Shown one piece after another: positions 40,663 through 49,204 of a DNA stretch of 64,000 nt (its first letter is position 1; each line of letters begins with the position of its first letter). The stretch covers positions 124,001 through 188,000 of the forward strand of contig NZ_MTQP01000066.1 of NCBI RefSeq assembly GCF_001984175.1, in the 5' to 3' direction. Both the position numbers and the translations under genes were made by a program. The DNA comes from Saccharothrix sp. ALI-22-I (GTDB taxonomy: Bacteria; Actinomycetota; Actinomycetes; Mycobacteriales; Pseudonocardiaceae). The notes under the pieces were generated by a model. That model ran no database searches and had not been told where the DNA came from. It saw nothing but the letters and a program-made list of their open reading frames with translations.

Positions 40663-41485
40663 GGTTTCCCCTCCAGCTTTCGGATAACCCCAGGACAACT
40701 CCTCGCCGGGCTCGTCACGTCGACCGGCCGAGGCACAGCACATTCCGAAGGAGATCTCCACGGACCCCGAAATACCGCCGACCCGCGAACCCGACGGACC
40801 GTGCGCGCGGCGGCCCCAGCGCCACCGCCCGCGATCCGTCGCACGCCGACGCATCCTCACCAGTTCGTGACCCGCAGTTCCCCAGCAACCGACCAGCACT
40901 GGCCGGCAGGACCACGGTTGCGTCCCTGCGCCGTGGTCGAGCACAGATTTTCAAGCCGTCGGCCCGAATGTCTAGACTTGACTTGTGGTGGTATTCCCGG
41001 TTCCACCACCGGATCGGACGACAACATTGCCGCTTGATCCATCCGGCACGCACACCGCGTAGCGCGGACCACACTGCCCGCGTAACACGACGGAAACCGC
41101 AGGGCGAATATTCCCCTCGCAGTCAGACATTCAGGCGATTTCCGCTCGCACCCCAGCGATGACGAACATCATTCACCTTTCCCCCCGGACACGGCGCGCG
41201 ATGTCCGTTTTTCCCTTTTCAGGGAGCGCGCACGCAGGTGCGGGATACCGCACCACGTCGTCCCGACTGGCGAATCCATCCCCAGACCGGCCAGGACGAC
41301 TGCGTTCATCGGCTCTTCCCCTGTCCCACTCGCCGCGTGGTGACCACGATCGGCGGAGACAGTAGCGAAACCGTGTGGCGCGGACATCAATCCCGCGTTC
41401 TGCCACGCCGGTGCGGTGATCGGCCGCATAGGGATCCCGAATGGCCGGGCCGGCGGAAAGCTTGCGGACTACGTCATCTCCCGAG
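40663..41485. other. 823-nt region without a supported gene
   Basis: Composition here is visibly less GC-rich than the flanks around 40,960-41,260. It includes a GTGGTGG/CCACCAC inverted repeat (40985-41009). Several short frames exist on both strands, the best being about 46 codons on the minus strand starting MNAVVLAGLGMDSP near 41,309, but none has a recognisable protein. It may hold a decayed insertion end or a regulatory RNA. Confidence 0.4.
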
Positions 41486-42286
41486 TCAGGCGGGCAGGTG
41501 CAGCACGATCCCGGCCGGCGCGAACTCCGGCGTCTGCATGGGCACCACCCGCAGATCGCGGACCCCCGACCGCGGGTGCGCGAACCGGCGGGTGCGCGAG
41601 CGGCGCTCCGCGACGATCTGCTCGTCCCACCACCGCGAGAACTCCACGCTCAGCAACGCCAGCTCCGCCACCCGGCGCTCCAGTTCGGCGTCACCGGGAC
41701 AGCAGGCGGCCTCGGCGCGCCACGCCGCGACGGCGTCCCGCGCCTCGAACTCCCAGTCCACCAGCCGATCCCTGGCCTCGGGCGCGGTCAGCAGCCACCG
41801 CACGAGGTTGCGCTCGCCGACCGGCAGGGCACCCCAGTCCCCGTACCACTCGGTGGCGGCCCGGTTCCAGGACACCAGGTCGGCGTGCCGGCTGGTGGCG
41901 AACACCGGGTACGGCGAGTCCTCGTGGGACGCGACGATCCGGCACAACAAATCCTCGGCCGACACGTCACCGCCGAGCGGCAACGGCCTCGCCACGTGCC
42001 CGTAGGTCAAGGTGTGCACGTACCGCCGCTCGTCCTCGGTCAGGCCGAGCACCTTGGCCAGGCTGTCGACCACCTCGGGCGACGGCCTTATGTCACGGCC
42101 TTGTTCCAGGTAGGTGTACCAAGTGGGACTGAGCCCCGCGAGCACCGCCACCTCTTCCCGGCGCAATCCCGGCGATCTGCGCCGCGGCCCGGTGGGGAAA
42201 CCCACGTCCGCGGGATTGAGCTTTTCCCGGCGACTTCGCAGGAATCGGCCCAACTCCCCTCTCCCGTCGTGCCGAACAGACTTCAC
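41486..42286 (-). CDS. XRE-family regulator with MmyB-like ligand domain
   Basis: 266 residues from GTG 42286, preceded by GGGGAGGGG. The N-terminal HTH is LGRFLRSRREKLNPADVG, then RRSPGLRREEVAVLAGLSPTWYTYLEQGRDIRPSPEVVDSLA. The C-terminal PAS-like MmyB domain has SPYPVFATSRHADLVSWNRAATEWYGDW and ends VLHLPA. Such regulators bind fatty-acyl or similar ligands and often sit beside redox genes. It lies 296 nt downstream of the ThDP enzyme gene, beyond a terminator, so it is probably transcribed separately. Confidence 0.9.
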   Translation of the reverse strand: MKSVRHDGRGELGRFLRSRREKLNPADVGFPTGPRRRSPGLRREEVAVLAGLSPTWYTYLEQGRDIRPSPEVVDSLAKVLGLTEDERRYVHTLTYGHVARPLPLGGDVSAEDLLCRIVASHEDSPYPVFATSRHADLVSWNRAATEWYGDWGALPVGERNLVRWLLTAPEARDRLVDWEFEARDAVAAWRAEAACCPGDAELERRVAELALLSVEFSRWWDEQIVAERRSRTRRFAHPRSGVRDLRVVPMQTPEFAPAGIVLHLPA

Positions 42287-42488
42287 GAGCCCCTCCCCCA
42301 GTTGCCCGGCGCGAGTGTGGCAGAGCAAGTCGAACCGGGACACAGCTTTGCTTCGGCTCGCCGGAGGGACACCTTCGGCCCGGGACCGGACAAACCAGGT
42401 CGTCCCACCATAGGACCTTACTGAAACGGCGTTTCGGTGCCCACCGGAACCACATTTCGGCGGCCTCGCACGCCTGGATGTAAACGAC

Positions 42489-42524
42489 CGGTAGCCGGGA
42501 GGTTGGAAATCCTCCCGGCTACCG
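42489..42524 (-). terminator. hairpin after the ThDP enzyme gene
   Basis: A perfect 14-bp stem CGGTAGCCGGGAGG/CCTCCCGGCTACCG with an 8-nt loop lies 59 nt beyond the ThDP gene stop. Confidence 0.7.
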
Positions 42525-42582
42525 AGGTCACCGCGGGTGGAACACACATCGGGCAGCGCGCGGTGGACACGCCGTCCCGGGA

Positions 42583-44235
42583 TCAGAGCCGGAACAGGCC
42601 GGGGTCCGAAACGACCACGTCCAACAGCACGGGCCCGTCGGCGCTCAACGCCCGACGCAACGCGCTCTGCAACTGCTCCGGCGTCTCGATGCGCTCACCG
42701 GCCATGCCGAAGCCCCTGGCGAGACCCGCCATGTCCACGCCGCTGAGGTCCCAGCCCTCCTGCCAAGCTTTCTGGCTGGTGTCGTCGAGGTAGTACTTCA
42801 GCGACAGGTAACCGGAATTGTTCGGGATCACGAAGGTCACCGGCAGGTTGTACTTACCGGCCGTCCACAGCGCCTGGATGGTGTACTGCGCCGAGCCCTC
42901 GCCGACCACGACCACCGTGCGCACGTCGGGCCGGGCCACCGCGTAGCCCACGGCGCCCGCGAACGGGAAGCCGAGCGCGCCGGAGGCGGTGGCGTAGTAG
43001 CCGTTGTCCGGGCCGAGCGGGATCTGCTCGTGGAACGGGGCGCGGCCGATCGGCAGCTCCTCGAACACCTGCGCGTCGGAGGGCAGTTCCTGCGACAGCA
43101 CGTGGAACAGGTACGGCTCGGTGATCGGGGTGGACGCCTCGGGCGTCGCGATCGGCTCGCCCAGCGCCGGGAGCGCGAGCCGCTGCCGCTGCGGGAGCAG
43201 CGACACCAGGCCCGAGACGAACGCCGCGGGCGGGGTGACGTAGGCGGAGCCCGCCATCGACCAGGCGGCGGCCTCCGGGTCGTCGGTGATGTGGATGAAG
43301 ACCGTGCCCTCGGGCAGTTTCGGCGCGTCGCTGGTGTCCACCGGTGCCGGCGCGGTGGAGAACAGGTCGGCGGTGGTGAACAGGGTGAAGGTGGGGCTGC
43401 CCAGCACGATGACCACGTCGTGGTCGGCGAGCTTGGCGTTGATCAGCTCGGGCAGCGGCGCGAGCACGCCGCCGAACAGCGGGTGGTTCTCCGGGAACGA
43501 GCCGCGCGGCCACACCGGGCTGCCGTAGACCCGGGCGTTGAGCCGTTCGGCCATCTTGATCAGGTCGCGGCGGGCGCCGCCGATCTCCACGCCGGGCCCG
43601 GCGACGATGGCCGGGTTGGCGGCGGAGTTGAGCACGTCGGCCACGTCGGCCAGCACCTGCGGGTCGGGCACGACCGCGGGCTGCACCAGGCGCGTCTTGT
43701 AGGGCGTGGAGTTGGCCGGGCGGACCCAGTCGTCCTCGGGCACGCCGACGTACACCGGACCCTGGGGCGCCTGCTTGGCGATGTGGTACGCCTTCTCGAT
43801 CAGCGCGGGCACGTCCTGCGGACGCGCCGCCTCCGCCGCCCACTTGATGTAGGGCTGGGGCAGTTGGGTGGCGCTGGGCGCGTTGAGGAACGGCGCGCCC
43901 TGCTGGAGCTTGCGGGCCTGGAGGCCGCCGATGATGACCATCGGGGTGTGCGCGCTGGCGGCGGTGTAGATCGAGCCCATCGCGTTGCCCGTGCCGGGGC
44001 CGCCGTTGATCACGACCAGGGACGGCGTGCCGGTGGCCTGGGCGTAGCCGTCGGCCATGCCGACGACGGTGGCCTCCTGCAGGCCCATGATGAAGCGGAA
44101 GTCGTCCGGCCACTGCTCGAACAGCTTCATCTCGGTGTGGCTGGGATTGCTGAAAACGGTCGTGAGACCGAGTTGCCGGAATACCTCCAGCGTGTCTTCC
44201 CGAACGGTGCGGGAATTCGTGCCATCCGCGCTCAC
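42583..44235 (-). CDS. ThDP-dependent enzyme, benzoylformate decarboxylase-like
   Basis: 550 residues from GTG 44235, with AGGAGTGA upstream. The pyrimidine-binding domain starts TVREDTLEVFRQLGLTTVFSNPSHTEMKLFEQWPDDFRFIMGLQEATVVGMADGYAQ with its catalytic Glu. The C-terminal ThDP site begins GEGSAQYTIQALWTAGKYNLPVTFVIPNNSGYLSL, a GDG-like metal motif with Ser for Asp (GEGS-N26-NN). Family members decarboxylate 2-keto acids or form acyloins. Benzoylformate decarboxylase is the closest recognisable type, but the substrate is open. It is divergent from the SnoaL-ankyrin operon, 296 nt apart. Confidence 0.82.
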   Translation of the reverse strand: MSADGTNSRTVREDTLEVFRQLGLTTVFSNPSHTEMKLFEQWPDDFRFIMGLQEATVVGMADGYAQATGTPSLVVINGGPGTGNAMGSIYTAASAHTPMVIIGGLQARKLQQGAPFLNAPSATQLPQPYIKWAAEAARPQDVPALIEKAYHIAKQAPQGPVYVGVPEDDWVRPANSTPYKTRLVQPAVVPDPQVLADVADVLNSAANPAIVAGPGVEIGGARRDLIKMAERLNARVYGSPVWPRGSFPENHPLFGGVLAPLPELINAKLADHDVVIVLGSPTFTLFTTADLFSTAPAPVDTSDAPKLPEGTVFIHITDDPEAAAWSMAGSAYVTPPAAFVSGLVSLLPQRQRLALPALGEPIATPEASTPITEPYLFHVLSQELPSDAQVFEELPIGRAPFHEQIPLGPDNGYYATASGALGFPFAGAVGYAVARPDVRTVVVVGEGSAQYTIQALWTAGKYNLPVTFVIPNNSGYLSLKYYLDDTSQKAWQEGWDLSGVDMAGLARGFGMAGERIETPEQLQSALRRALSADGPVLLDVVVSDPGLFRL

Positions 44236-44531
44236 GGTCAACTCACTCCTGTAGTGGGTTCGACTACGATTTCGTGCCGGGTGTGATCGCAATGCTGCGA
44301 CCGGCGCATACCGTGCGACAAGGCAAGTGCGGTGGTCAGAGGGCACTTCGTCAGCTGTCGCGGTGACCTCACGCAGTCAAGTCGGGCGCTGTGGCGCGCC
44401 TTGTCGGCACATCGGCCGCGTGAACTACTGAATGTGCGCCCGGCTCCCCGACGGCGGGCAACCGATGCGACGGTTCGTCATTTCAGCAAAAGCCGCGGCG
44501 CGGGATGTAACACGAGCAGTGAGGATGCGCG

Positions 44532-45977
44532 ATGAGCAGTGAGCGGACCCGCCAGGTGGTGGAGAAGTACTTCACCGACCTGGAGCGGGGAGACCTGGAT
44601 TCGGCGCTGTCGGCGCTGTCCCACACCATCGACTTCGAGCTGCCGGTCGACCGGTGGAACGAGGTCATCCCGTACCTGGGCCGCCACGTCGGCCTGCCGG
44701 CCGTGCGCCGGGCGTTCGCGGTGCGCGGCCAGACCACCGAGGTGCTCGACTACGCGCTGCGCGACGTGCGTGCCGAGGGCAACACGGCCTACGCGGTGAT
44801 CTACACCCGGGCCGCGCACACCCGCACCCGCCAGGAGTTCGAGATCGAGGACGTGCACAAGCTCGTCGTCGACGACGGCGGCCGGATCGTGGCCTGGAAG
44901 GTCTACTTCGACCCCAACACCGAGGTCGCGGCGTTCAACGCCGACCGCGAGGAACGGCTGATCGCGGCGTGCTGGGCCGGTGACCGGGAGGCGGTGGCGG
45001 AGCTGCTGCGCTTCGGTGCGGACGTCGACCACCGCGACCCGGTGAGCGGCCTGACGCCGTTGCTGATCGCGGCCGGGCGGGCGGACGCCGAGCTGACCCG
45101 TCAGCTCATCGCGGCGGGCGCCGACGTGTACGCGGTGGACAGCGGCGGCGGCGCGACGGCGCTGCACAAGGCGTGCCAGGGCGGCGAGCTGGCCGTGGTG
45201 GAGGCGCTGGTAGAGGCGGGCGCGTTCATCGACGCCGTCACGCCGAACACCGGCCACACGCCGGTGATGGACGCGGTGTGGTTCAAGAACCCCGAGATCG
45301 CGAAGTACCTGCTCGACCGCGGCGCGGGCCTGAACATGAGCACGCACTACGGGTTCTCGTTGCAGCAGCACTTCGAGTACGAGCTCAACGTCAACACGAT
45401 GGGCAAGGACAAGATCCTGCTGGCGCACCAGTACATCCAGGAGCGCCAGGCCTCCGACGAGCGCCGTGCCGCCGACCAGCTGCTGATGGCCGCGGTGACG
45501 CAGGGCGATGTCGACGGCGTGCGGAAGCTGCTGGGCGACGGCGCACCGGTCGACGAGAAGTTCCCGATCGTCAACGGCTTCAACGACGCGCACACCCCGC
45601 TGTTGGTGGCCTCGCGCGACGGGCACACCGAGATCGCGCGGCTGCTGCTGGAGGCGGGCGCGGACGTCAACGCCACCGAGCCGACGTTCGGCGCGGTGCC
45701 GCTGCACAAGTCGGTCTACAACGGACACGTCGAGCTGACCCGGCTGATCGCCAACTGGCCCGGTGTCGATCTCGACTTCCAGGGCGCCACCAACGGCTAC
45801 ACGCCGCTGCACGACGCCCTGTGGCACGGGTACGAGGAGTGCTCCCGGATCGTCATCGACGCCGGGGCACGGCTGGACCTGGTCGGCCACGACGGCAAGA
45901 CGCCGTTGGCGCTGGCGATCGACGAGTTCGGCGCCGACCACCCCCTGACCGAGCTGATCCGCGCCAAGGTCAGCTGA
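44532..45977 (+). CDS. SnoaL-like domain fused to ankyrin repeats
   Basis: 481 residues. Residues 1-135 are an NTF2/SnoaL-like cone (TRQVVEKYFTDLERGDLDSALSAL, then HKLVVDDGGRIVAWKVYFD). From about 138 there are four ankyrin repeats (ERLIAACWAGDREAVAELL; LTPLLIAAGRADAELTRQLI; ATALHKACQGGELAVVEALV; HTPVMDAVWFKNPEIAKYLL), a break of about 45 residues, then four to five more (AHTPLLVASRDGHTEIARLL; VPLHKSVYNGHVELTRLI; YTPLHDALWHGYEECSRIVI). The fusion is unusual: an enzyme-like or ligand cone on a protein-binding scaffold. It leads the plus-strand operon that runs to 50.6 kb. Confidence 0.85.
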   Translation: MSSERTRQVVEKYFTDLERGDLDSALSALSHTIDFELPVDRWNEVIPYLGRHVGLPAVRRAFAVRGQTTEVLDYALRDVRAEGNTAYAVIYTRAAHTRTRQEFEIEDVHKLVVDDGGRIVAWKVYFDPNTEVAAFNADREERLIAACWAGDREAVAELLRFGADVDHRDPVSGLTPLLIAAGRADAELTRQLIAAGADVYAVDSGGGATALHKACQGGELAVVEALVEAGAFIDAVTPNTGHTPVMDAVWFKNPEIAKYLLDRGAGLNMSTHYGFSLQQHFEYELNVNTMGKDKILLAHQYIQERQASDERRAADQLLMAAVTQGDVDGVRKLLGDGAPVDEKFPIVNGFNDAHTPLLVASRDGHTEIARLLLEAGADVNATEPTFGAVPLHKSVYNGHVELTRLIANWPGVDLDFQGATNGYTPLHDALWHGYEECSRIVIDAGARLDLVGHDGKTPLALAIDEFGADHPLTELIRAKVS

Positions 45978-45987
45978 CCCCCACGTC

Positions 45988-46028
45988 GGCCGAGCCGACA
46001 GTCGGGCAGAGGGGCCGAGCCGACAGTC
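45988..46028. repeat. 16-bp direct repeat in operon gap
   Basis: GGCCGAGCCGACAGTC occurs at 45988-46003 and 46013-46028, between the ankyrin and isomerase-like genes and just before the latter's ribosome site. Confidence 0.6.
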
Positions 46029-46053
46029 AGACAGAGACAGAGGAGTACCGGCA

Positions 46054-46362
46054 ATGCTGTTCTACGTCCAGATGAAGTGGAACCACGAGGGCCGCATCAC
46101 GCTCGACGAGCTGTGGGAGATCGAGCAGGAGGAGGCCGAGCACGCCCAGGAGACCCTGGACTCCGGGTTCGCCGTGGGCCTGTGGAAGGTGGCCGCGCAG
46201 AAGCGGGTCATCGGCATCATCGACGCGCCCAACGCCGAGGAGCTGGACCGCACCGCGCTGGGCCGGCTGCCGATGCGCGAGTACCTGGAGTTCGAAGAGG
46301 TGTGGCCGCTGCGCGACTACCTCGGGTTCGCCGAAGACGTCATCAAGCGCTACAAGGTCTGA
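46054..46362 (+). CDS. muconolactone isomerase-like protein
   Basis: 102 residues. LFYVQMKWNHEGRITLDELWEIEQEEAEHAQETLDSG and the ending FEEVWPLRDYL resemble muconolactone delta-isomerase (CatC), a decameric ferredoxin-like fold of about 92-96 residues. No other beta-ketoadipate gene is nearby, so it may isomerise another lactone or act as a non-catalytic barrel. ATG 46054 follows AGAGGAG. Nine nt separate it from the EthD gene. Confidence 0.78.
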   Translation: MLFYVQMKWNHEGRITLDELWEIEQEEAEHAQETLDSGFAVGLWKVAAQKRVIGIIDAPNAEELDRTALGRLPMREYLEFEEVWPLRDYLGFAEDVIKRYKV

Positions 46363-46371
46363 GGGGGAACG

Positions 46372-47064
46372 ATGATCCACCAGCTGATCTTCGCCGCGCC
46401 CAAGCCGGGCATGACGGTGGAGGAGTTCCAGCGGTACTGGGTCGAGGTGCACGCGGTGCAGTACGCCTCGAAGATCCCGCAGATCCGCAAGTACATGATC
46501 GACACCACGTTCGACTTCGAGCTGGGCAACGGCGACCCGAAGTGGCAGGGCGTGGCCGAGATCTGGCTGCGCCCCGAGGAGCAGATCGCCTCGCTGCAGA
46601 CCGAGGAGTTCCTGCAGGGCGCCCGGCTGGACGAGCCGAACTGGGCCGCGTTCTGGCAGAGCCTGGTGCTGGACACCGACGCGCACGAGCTGAAGTCCGG
46701 CCCGGCGCTGTACAAGGGCCAGCCCTGGGTCAAGCTGATGATCCTGGTCAAGCGCAAGGAAGGCGTGTCCCTGGAGGACTTCCGCGCCTACAGCCTGCAC
46801 CAGCACGGTGAGCTGGGCCTGAAGCTGCCCGGTCTGCGCCGCTACATCCAGGGCCACACCGTGGACGGCTGGTACGGCATCGGCGAGCCCACCCTGGACG
46901 CGGCCTACCAGCTGTGGTTCGACGACGTCGAGGCGCTGCGCGACGCGCTGGAGTCCCCGGAGTACAAGCAGATGACCGAGGACTTCGAGGCGTTCGTCAA
47001 CACGCGGTACGTGCACCGCTTGGTGACCCGCGAGCACTGGATCATCGGGCCCGAGGCCCGGTAG
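46372..47064 (+). CDS. tandem EthD-domain protein
   Basis: 230 residues that split into two EthD-type dimeric alpha/beta-barrel halves. Residues 1-110 start IHQLIFAAPKPGMTVEEFQRYWVEVHAVQYASKIPQIRKYM, and residues 118-230 have VKLMILVKRKEGVSLEDFRAYSLHQHGELGLKLPGLRRYIQGH. Both halves keep the His of the WxxxH motif. EthD-like barrels include polyketide cyclases and dehydratases as well as a P450-associated protein. An internal duplication giving a self-contained barrel is inferred. Confidence 0.82.
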   Translation: MIHQLIFAAPKPGMTVEEFQRYWVEVHAVQYASKIPQIRKYMIDTTFDFELGNGDPKWQGVAEIWLRPEEQIASLQTEEFLQGARLDEPNWAAFWQSLVLDTDAHELKSGPALYKGQPWVKLMILVKRKEGVSLEDFRAYSLHQHGELGLKLPGLRRYIQGHTVDGWYGIGEPTLDAAYQLWFDDVEALRDALESPEYKQMTEDFEAFVNTRYVHRLVTREHWIIGPEAR

Positions 47065-47140
47065 CTCATCGGAACGGGCGCGGCCTCGTCCGGTGTCCCC
47101 GGCGAGGCCGCGTCCACTGTGGACTTTCAGGGAGTTCCCC

Positions 47141-47563
47141 ATGCCAGGCTTGAGCCGCAACGTGCAGACGGTGCACGACTTCCTCCGACTGCTGGAGGAG
47201 AAGGACATCGACGCGTGGATAGAGCTGTGGGCCGAGGGCGCCGACCACTACTACCCGTTCGGCACCAAGATGTTCCCGCGCCACATCGTCGGCAAGACCG
47301 CCGTGTACTCGCGGTGGAAGGGCACCCCGGACCTGTTCGAGAGCTGGGAGTTCCCGATCACCGACGCCTGGGAGGACGGCGACACCGTCATCGCCCGGTT
47401 CGACGGCAACTGCCTGCTCAAAGGCGGGAAGCGGTACCGCAACACCTACCTGTCGATCTTCAAGTTCACCCCGTCCGGCCAGATCCACGAGTACCACGAG
47501 TTCTTCGACCCGATCATCGCGGCCGAGGAGTTCGGGCTCGCGGAGATCAACTACACCAGCTGA
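47141..47563 (+). CDS. SnoaL/PhzA-like NTF2-fold protein
   Basis: 139-140 residues from ATG 47141, with GGGAG upstream. The pattern SRNVQTVHDFLRLLEEKDIDAWIELWAEGADHYYPFG, VGKTAVYSRWKG and KFTPSGQIHEYHEFFDP fits NTF2-like isomerases and dehydratases (PhzA/B, SnoaL). Members catalyse ring closures or double-bond shifts on small aromatic precursors, or bind them. Second SnoaL fold in this operon after the ankyrin fusion. The 76-nt gap upstream includes a GTCCACTGTGGAC palindrome (47112-47124). Confidence 0.82.
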   Translation: MPGLSRNVQTVHDFLRLLEEKDIDAWIELWAEGADHYYPFGTKMFPRHIVGKTAVYSRWKGTPDLFESWEFPITDAWEDGDTVIARFDGNCLLKGGKRYRNTYLSIFKFTPSGQIHEYHEFFDPIIAAEEFGLAEINYTS

Positions 47564-47583
47564 CTTGCGAGGAGGAGCGGACC

Positions 47584-47940
47584 GTGGTGGACCAGCGGGA
47601 TCAGCCGCAGAGCACAGGACACCGCGTCCTGGTGTGCGACGTGGACAACCTGCCCGACGGCGAGGTGATCCGCGTGCCGAGGGAGGAGACCGGCGCCGAC
47701 GACGCCATCGCCGTGTTCAACGACGGCGGGCGTTTCCACGCTGTGAACGACACCTGCACGCATTCGAGCGCGTCGCTGTCGGAGGGGTGGGTGGAGGACG
47801 GGCACGTCGAGTGCCCCTTGCACGGCGGAACGTTCTGCCTGCGCACGGGCCGTGCGACGGGCGCGCCCGCCACCGTGGACGCCATCACGCACGGCGTGGA
47901 GGTGCACGAGGGCGCCGTCTGGCTGCTCCCCCGCCGATGA
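47584..47940 (+). CDS. Rieske [2Fe-2S] ferredoxin
   Basis: 118 residues from GTG 47584 with GAGGAGGAG upstream. The cluster ligands are CTH (CTHSSASLSEGW) and CPLHGGTF, the C-x-H...C-x-x-H pattern of small ferredoxins of ring-hydroxylating dioxygenases. It should carry electrons from the flavoprotein encoded by the next, overlapping gene to a terminal oxygenase. No such oxygenase is encoded in the window. Confidence 0.9.
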   Translation: MVDQRDQPQSTGHRVLVCDVDNLPDGEVIRVPREETGADDAIAVFNDGGRFHAVNDTCTHSSASLSEGWVEDGHVECPLHGGTFCLRTGRATGAPATVDAITHGVEVHEGAVWLLPRR

Positions 47941-49172
47941 GCGGCGACGGGGCGTTGCGCAGCGTCGTCGTGGTGGGCGCCGGGCTGGCCGGCGTCACCG
48001 CGGCCGACGAGCTGCGGGCCAACGGCTACGACGGGCGCCTGGTGGTGGTCGGCGCGGAAGCCGAGCTGCCCTACGACCGGCCGCCGCTGAGCAAGGACGT
48101 GCTGCTGGGCAAGGCGACCCTCGCCGACGTCCGGCTGCGCCCGGAGTCCTGGTACGCCGACCGCGCCGTCGAGCTGCGGCTCGGCGTCGCCGTGCAGGAT
48201 GTGCGGCCCGCCGAGCGGCGGGTGTTCCTGGGCGACGGGACCGCCGAGCACGCCGACGCGGTCGTGCTCGCCACCGGCGGCACACCGCGTGCGCTGACCG
48301 TGCCCGGCGCGGACCACCCGGCCGTGCTCACCCTGCGCACCGCGCACGACGTGGAACGGCTGAAGTCCCGACTCGCGCCCGGCGCGCGGGTCGCGGTGAT
48401 CGGCGCGGGGCTGATCGGCGCGGAGGTCACCGCCTCGGCGGTGGCGCTGGGTTGCGACGTGACGCTGCTCGACCCGGTCGCGCCGCCGTTGGCCGCGGTC
48501 GTGGGCCCGGAGATCGCCCGGGTGCTGCACGCACAGCACGGGCAGCACGGCGTGCGGCTGGTGCACGGCGCGGTCGACCGCATCGACGGCCGCGGCGACC
48601 GGGTGCTGCTGCACCTGGGCGCCGTGGTCGTCGAGGCCGACGTGGTGCTGGTCGGCATCGGCATCGAGCTCGACCTGGCCCTGGCCGACGCGGCCGGTCT
48701 GGCCACCGACCGCGGGGTGCTGGTGGACGAGGTGGGACGCACGTCCAACCCGCGCGTCTTCGCGGCGGGCGACGTGGCGCGGGCGGTGGGGCCGGGCGGG
48801 CCGCTGCCGCGGGTCGAGCACTGGGACGCCGCGCTGCGGGAAGGACAGGCGGCCGCGGCCGGCGTGCTCGGTCTCCCCGCGCCCGCGCCGAGGCCGCCGT
48901 GGTTCTGGTCCGACCGCTACGGCACGCACCTGGAGGGCGTGGGCGAGTTCGACCCGGTGGACCTCTCGGTCGTGCGCGGCGACATCGCGGCCCTGGACTT
49001 CACCGCCATCGCGGTGCGCGGTGGACGCCCGACGGGCGCCGTCGCGATCAACCGCCCCAACGAGATCAAGGCGTTGCGCAGGCTGATCGAGCGCGGCACG
49101 CCGGTCGACCCCGGTCGACTCGCGGACCCGTCGGTCGACCTGCGGTCGCTGGCCCGCGGCGCGAGTGCCTGA
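47937..49172 (+). CDS. FAD/NAD-dependent ferredoxin reductase
   Basis: 411 residues from ATG 47937, overlapping the Rieske stop (ATGA). VVVVGAGLAGVTAADEL binds FAD, RVAVIGAGLIGAEVTASAVAL binds NAD(P)H, and NPRVFAAGDVA closes the FAD site. The C-terminal domain (FWSDRYGTHLEGVGEF) is that of oxygenase-coupled ferredoxin reductases (BphA4/ThcD family). It forms an electron-transfer pair with the Rieske protein. Confidence 0.92.
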   Translation: MSGDGALRSVVVVGAGLAGVTAADELRANGYDGRLVVVGAEAELPYDRPPLSKDVLLGKATLADVRLRPESWYADRAVELRLGVAVQDVRPAERRVFLGDGTAEHADAVVLATGGTPRALTVPGADHPAVLTLRTAHDVERLKSRLAPGARVAVIGAGLIGAEVTASAVALGCDVTLLDPVAPPLAAVVGPEIARVLHAQHGQHGVRLVHGAVDRIDGRGDRVLLHLGAVVVEADVVLVGIGIELDLALADAAGLATDRGVLVDEVGRTSNPRVFAAGDVARAVGPGGPLPRVEHWDAALREGQAAAAGVLGLPAPAPRPPWFWSDRYGTHLEGVGEFDPVDLSVVRGDIAALDFTAIAVRGGRPTGAVAINRPNEIKALRRLIERGTPVDPGRLADPSVDLRSLARGASA

Positions 49173-49204
49173 GGGCCGACCCACCACTGCTGGAGGAAAC
49201 CCGA

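Noticed and set aside
42583-44235. Assigning the ThDP enzyme firmly as benzoylformate decarboxylase of a mandelate pathway
   Set aside because: No mandelate dehydrogenase, racemase or benzaldehyde dehydrogenase gene is nearby, so only the family is claimed.
46054-46362. Reading the isomerase-like gene as evidence of a catechol (beta-ketoadipate) pathway
   Set aside because: No catechol dioxygenase, muconate cycloisomerase or enol-lactone hydrolase is present in the window.
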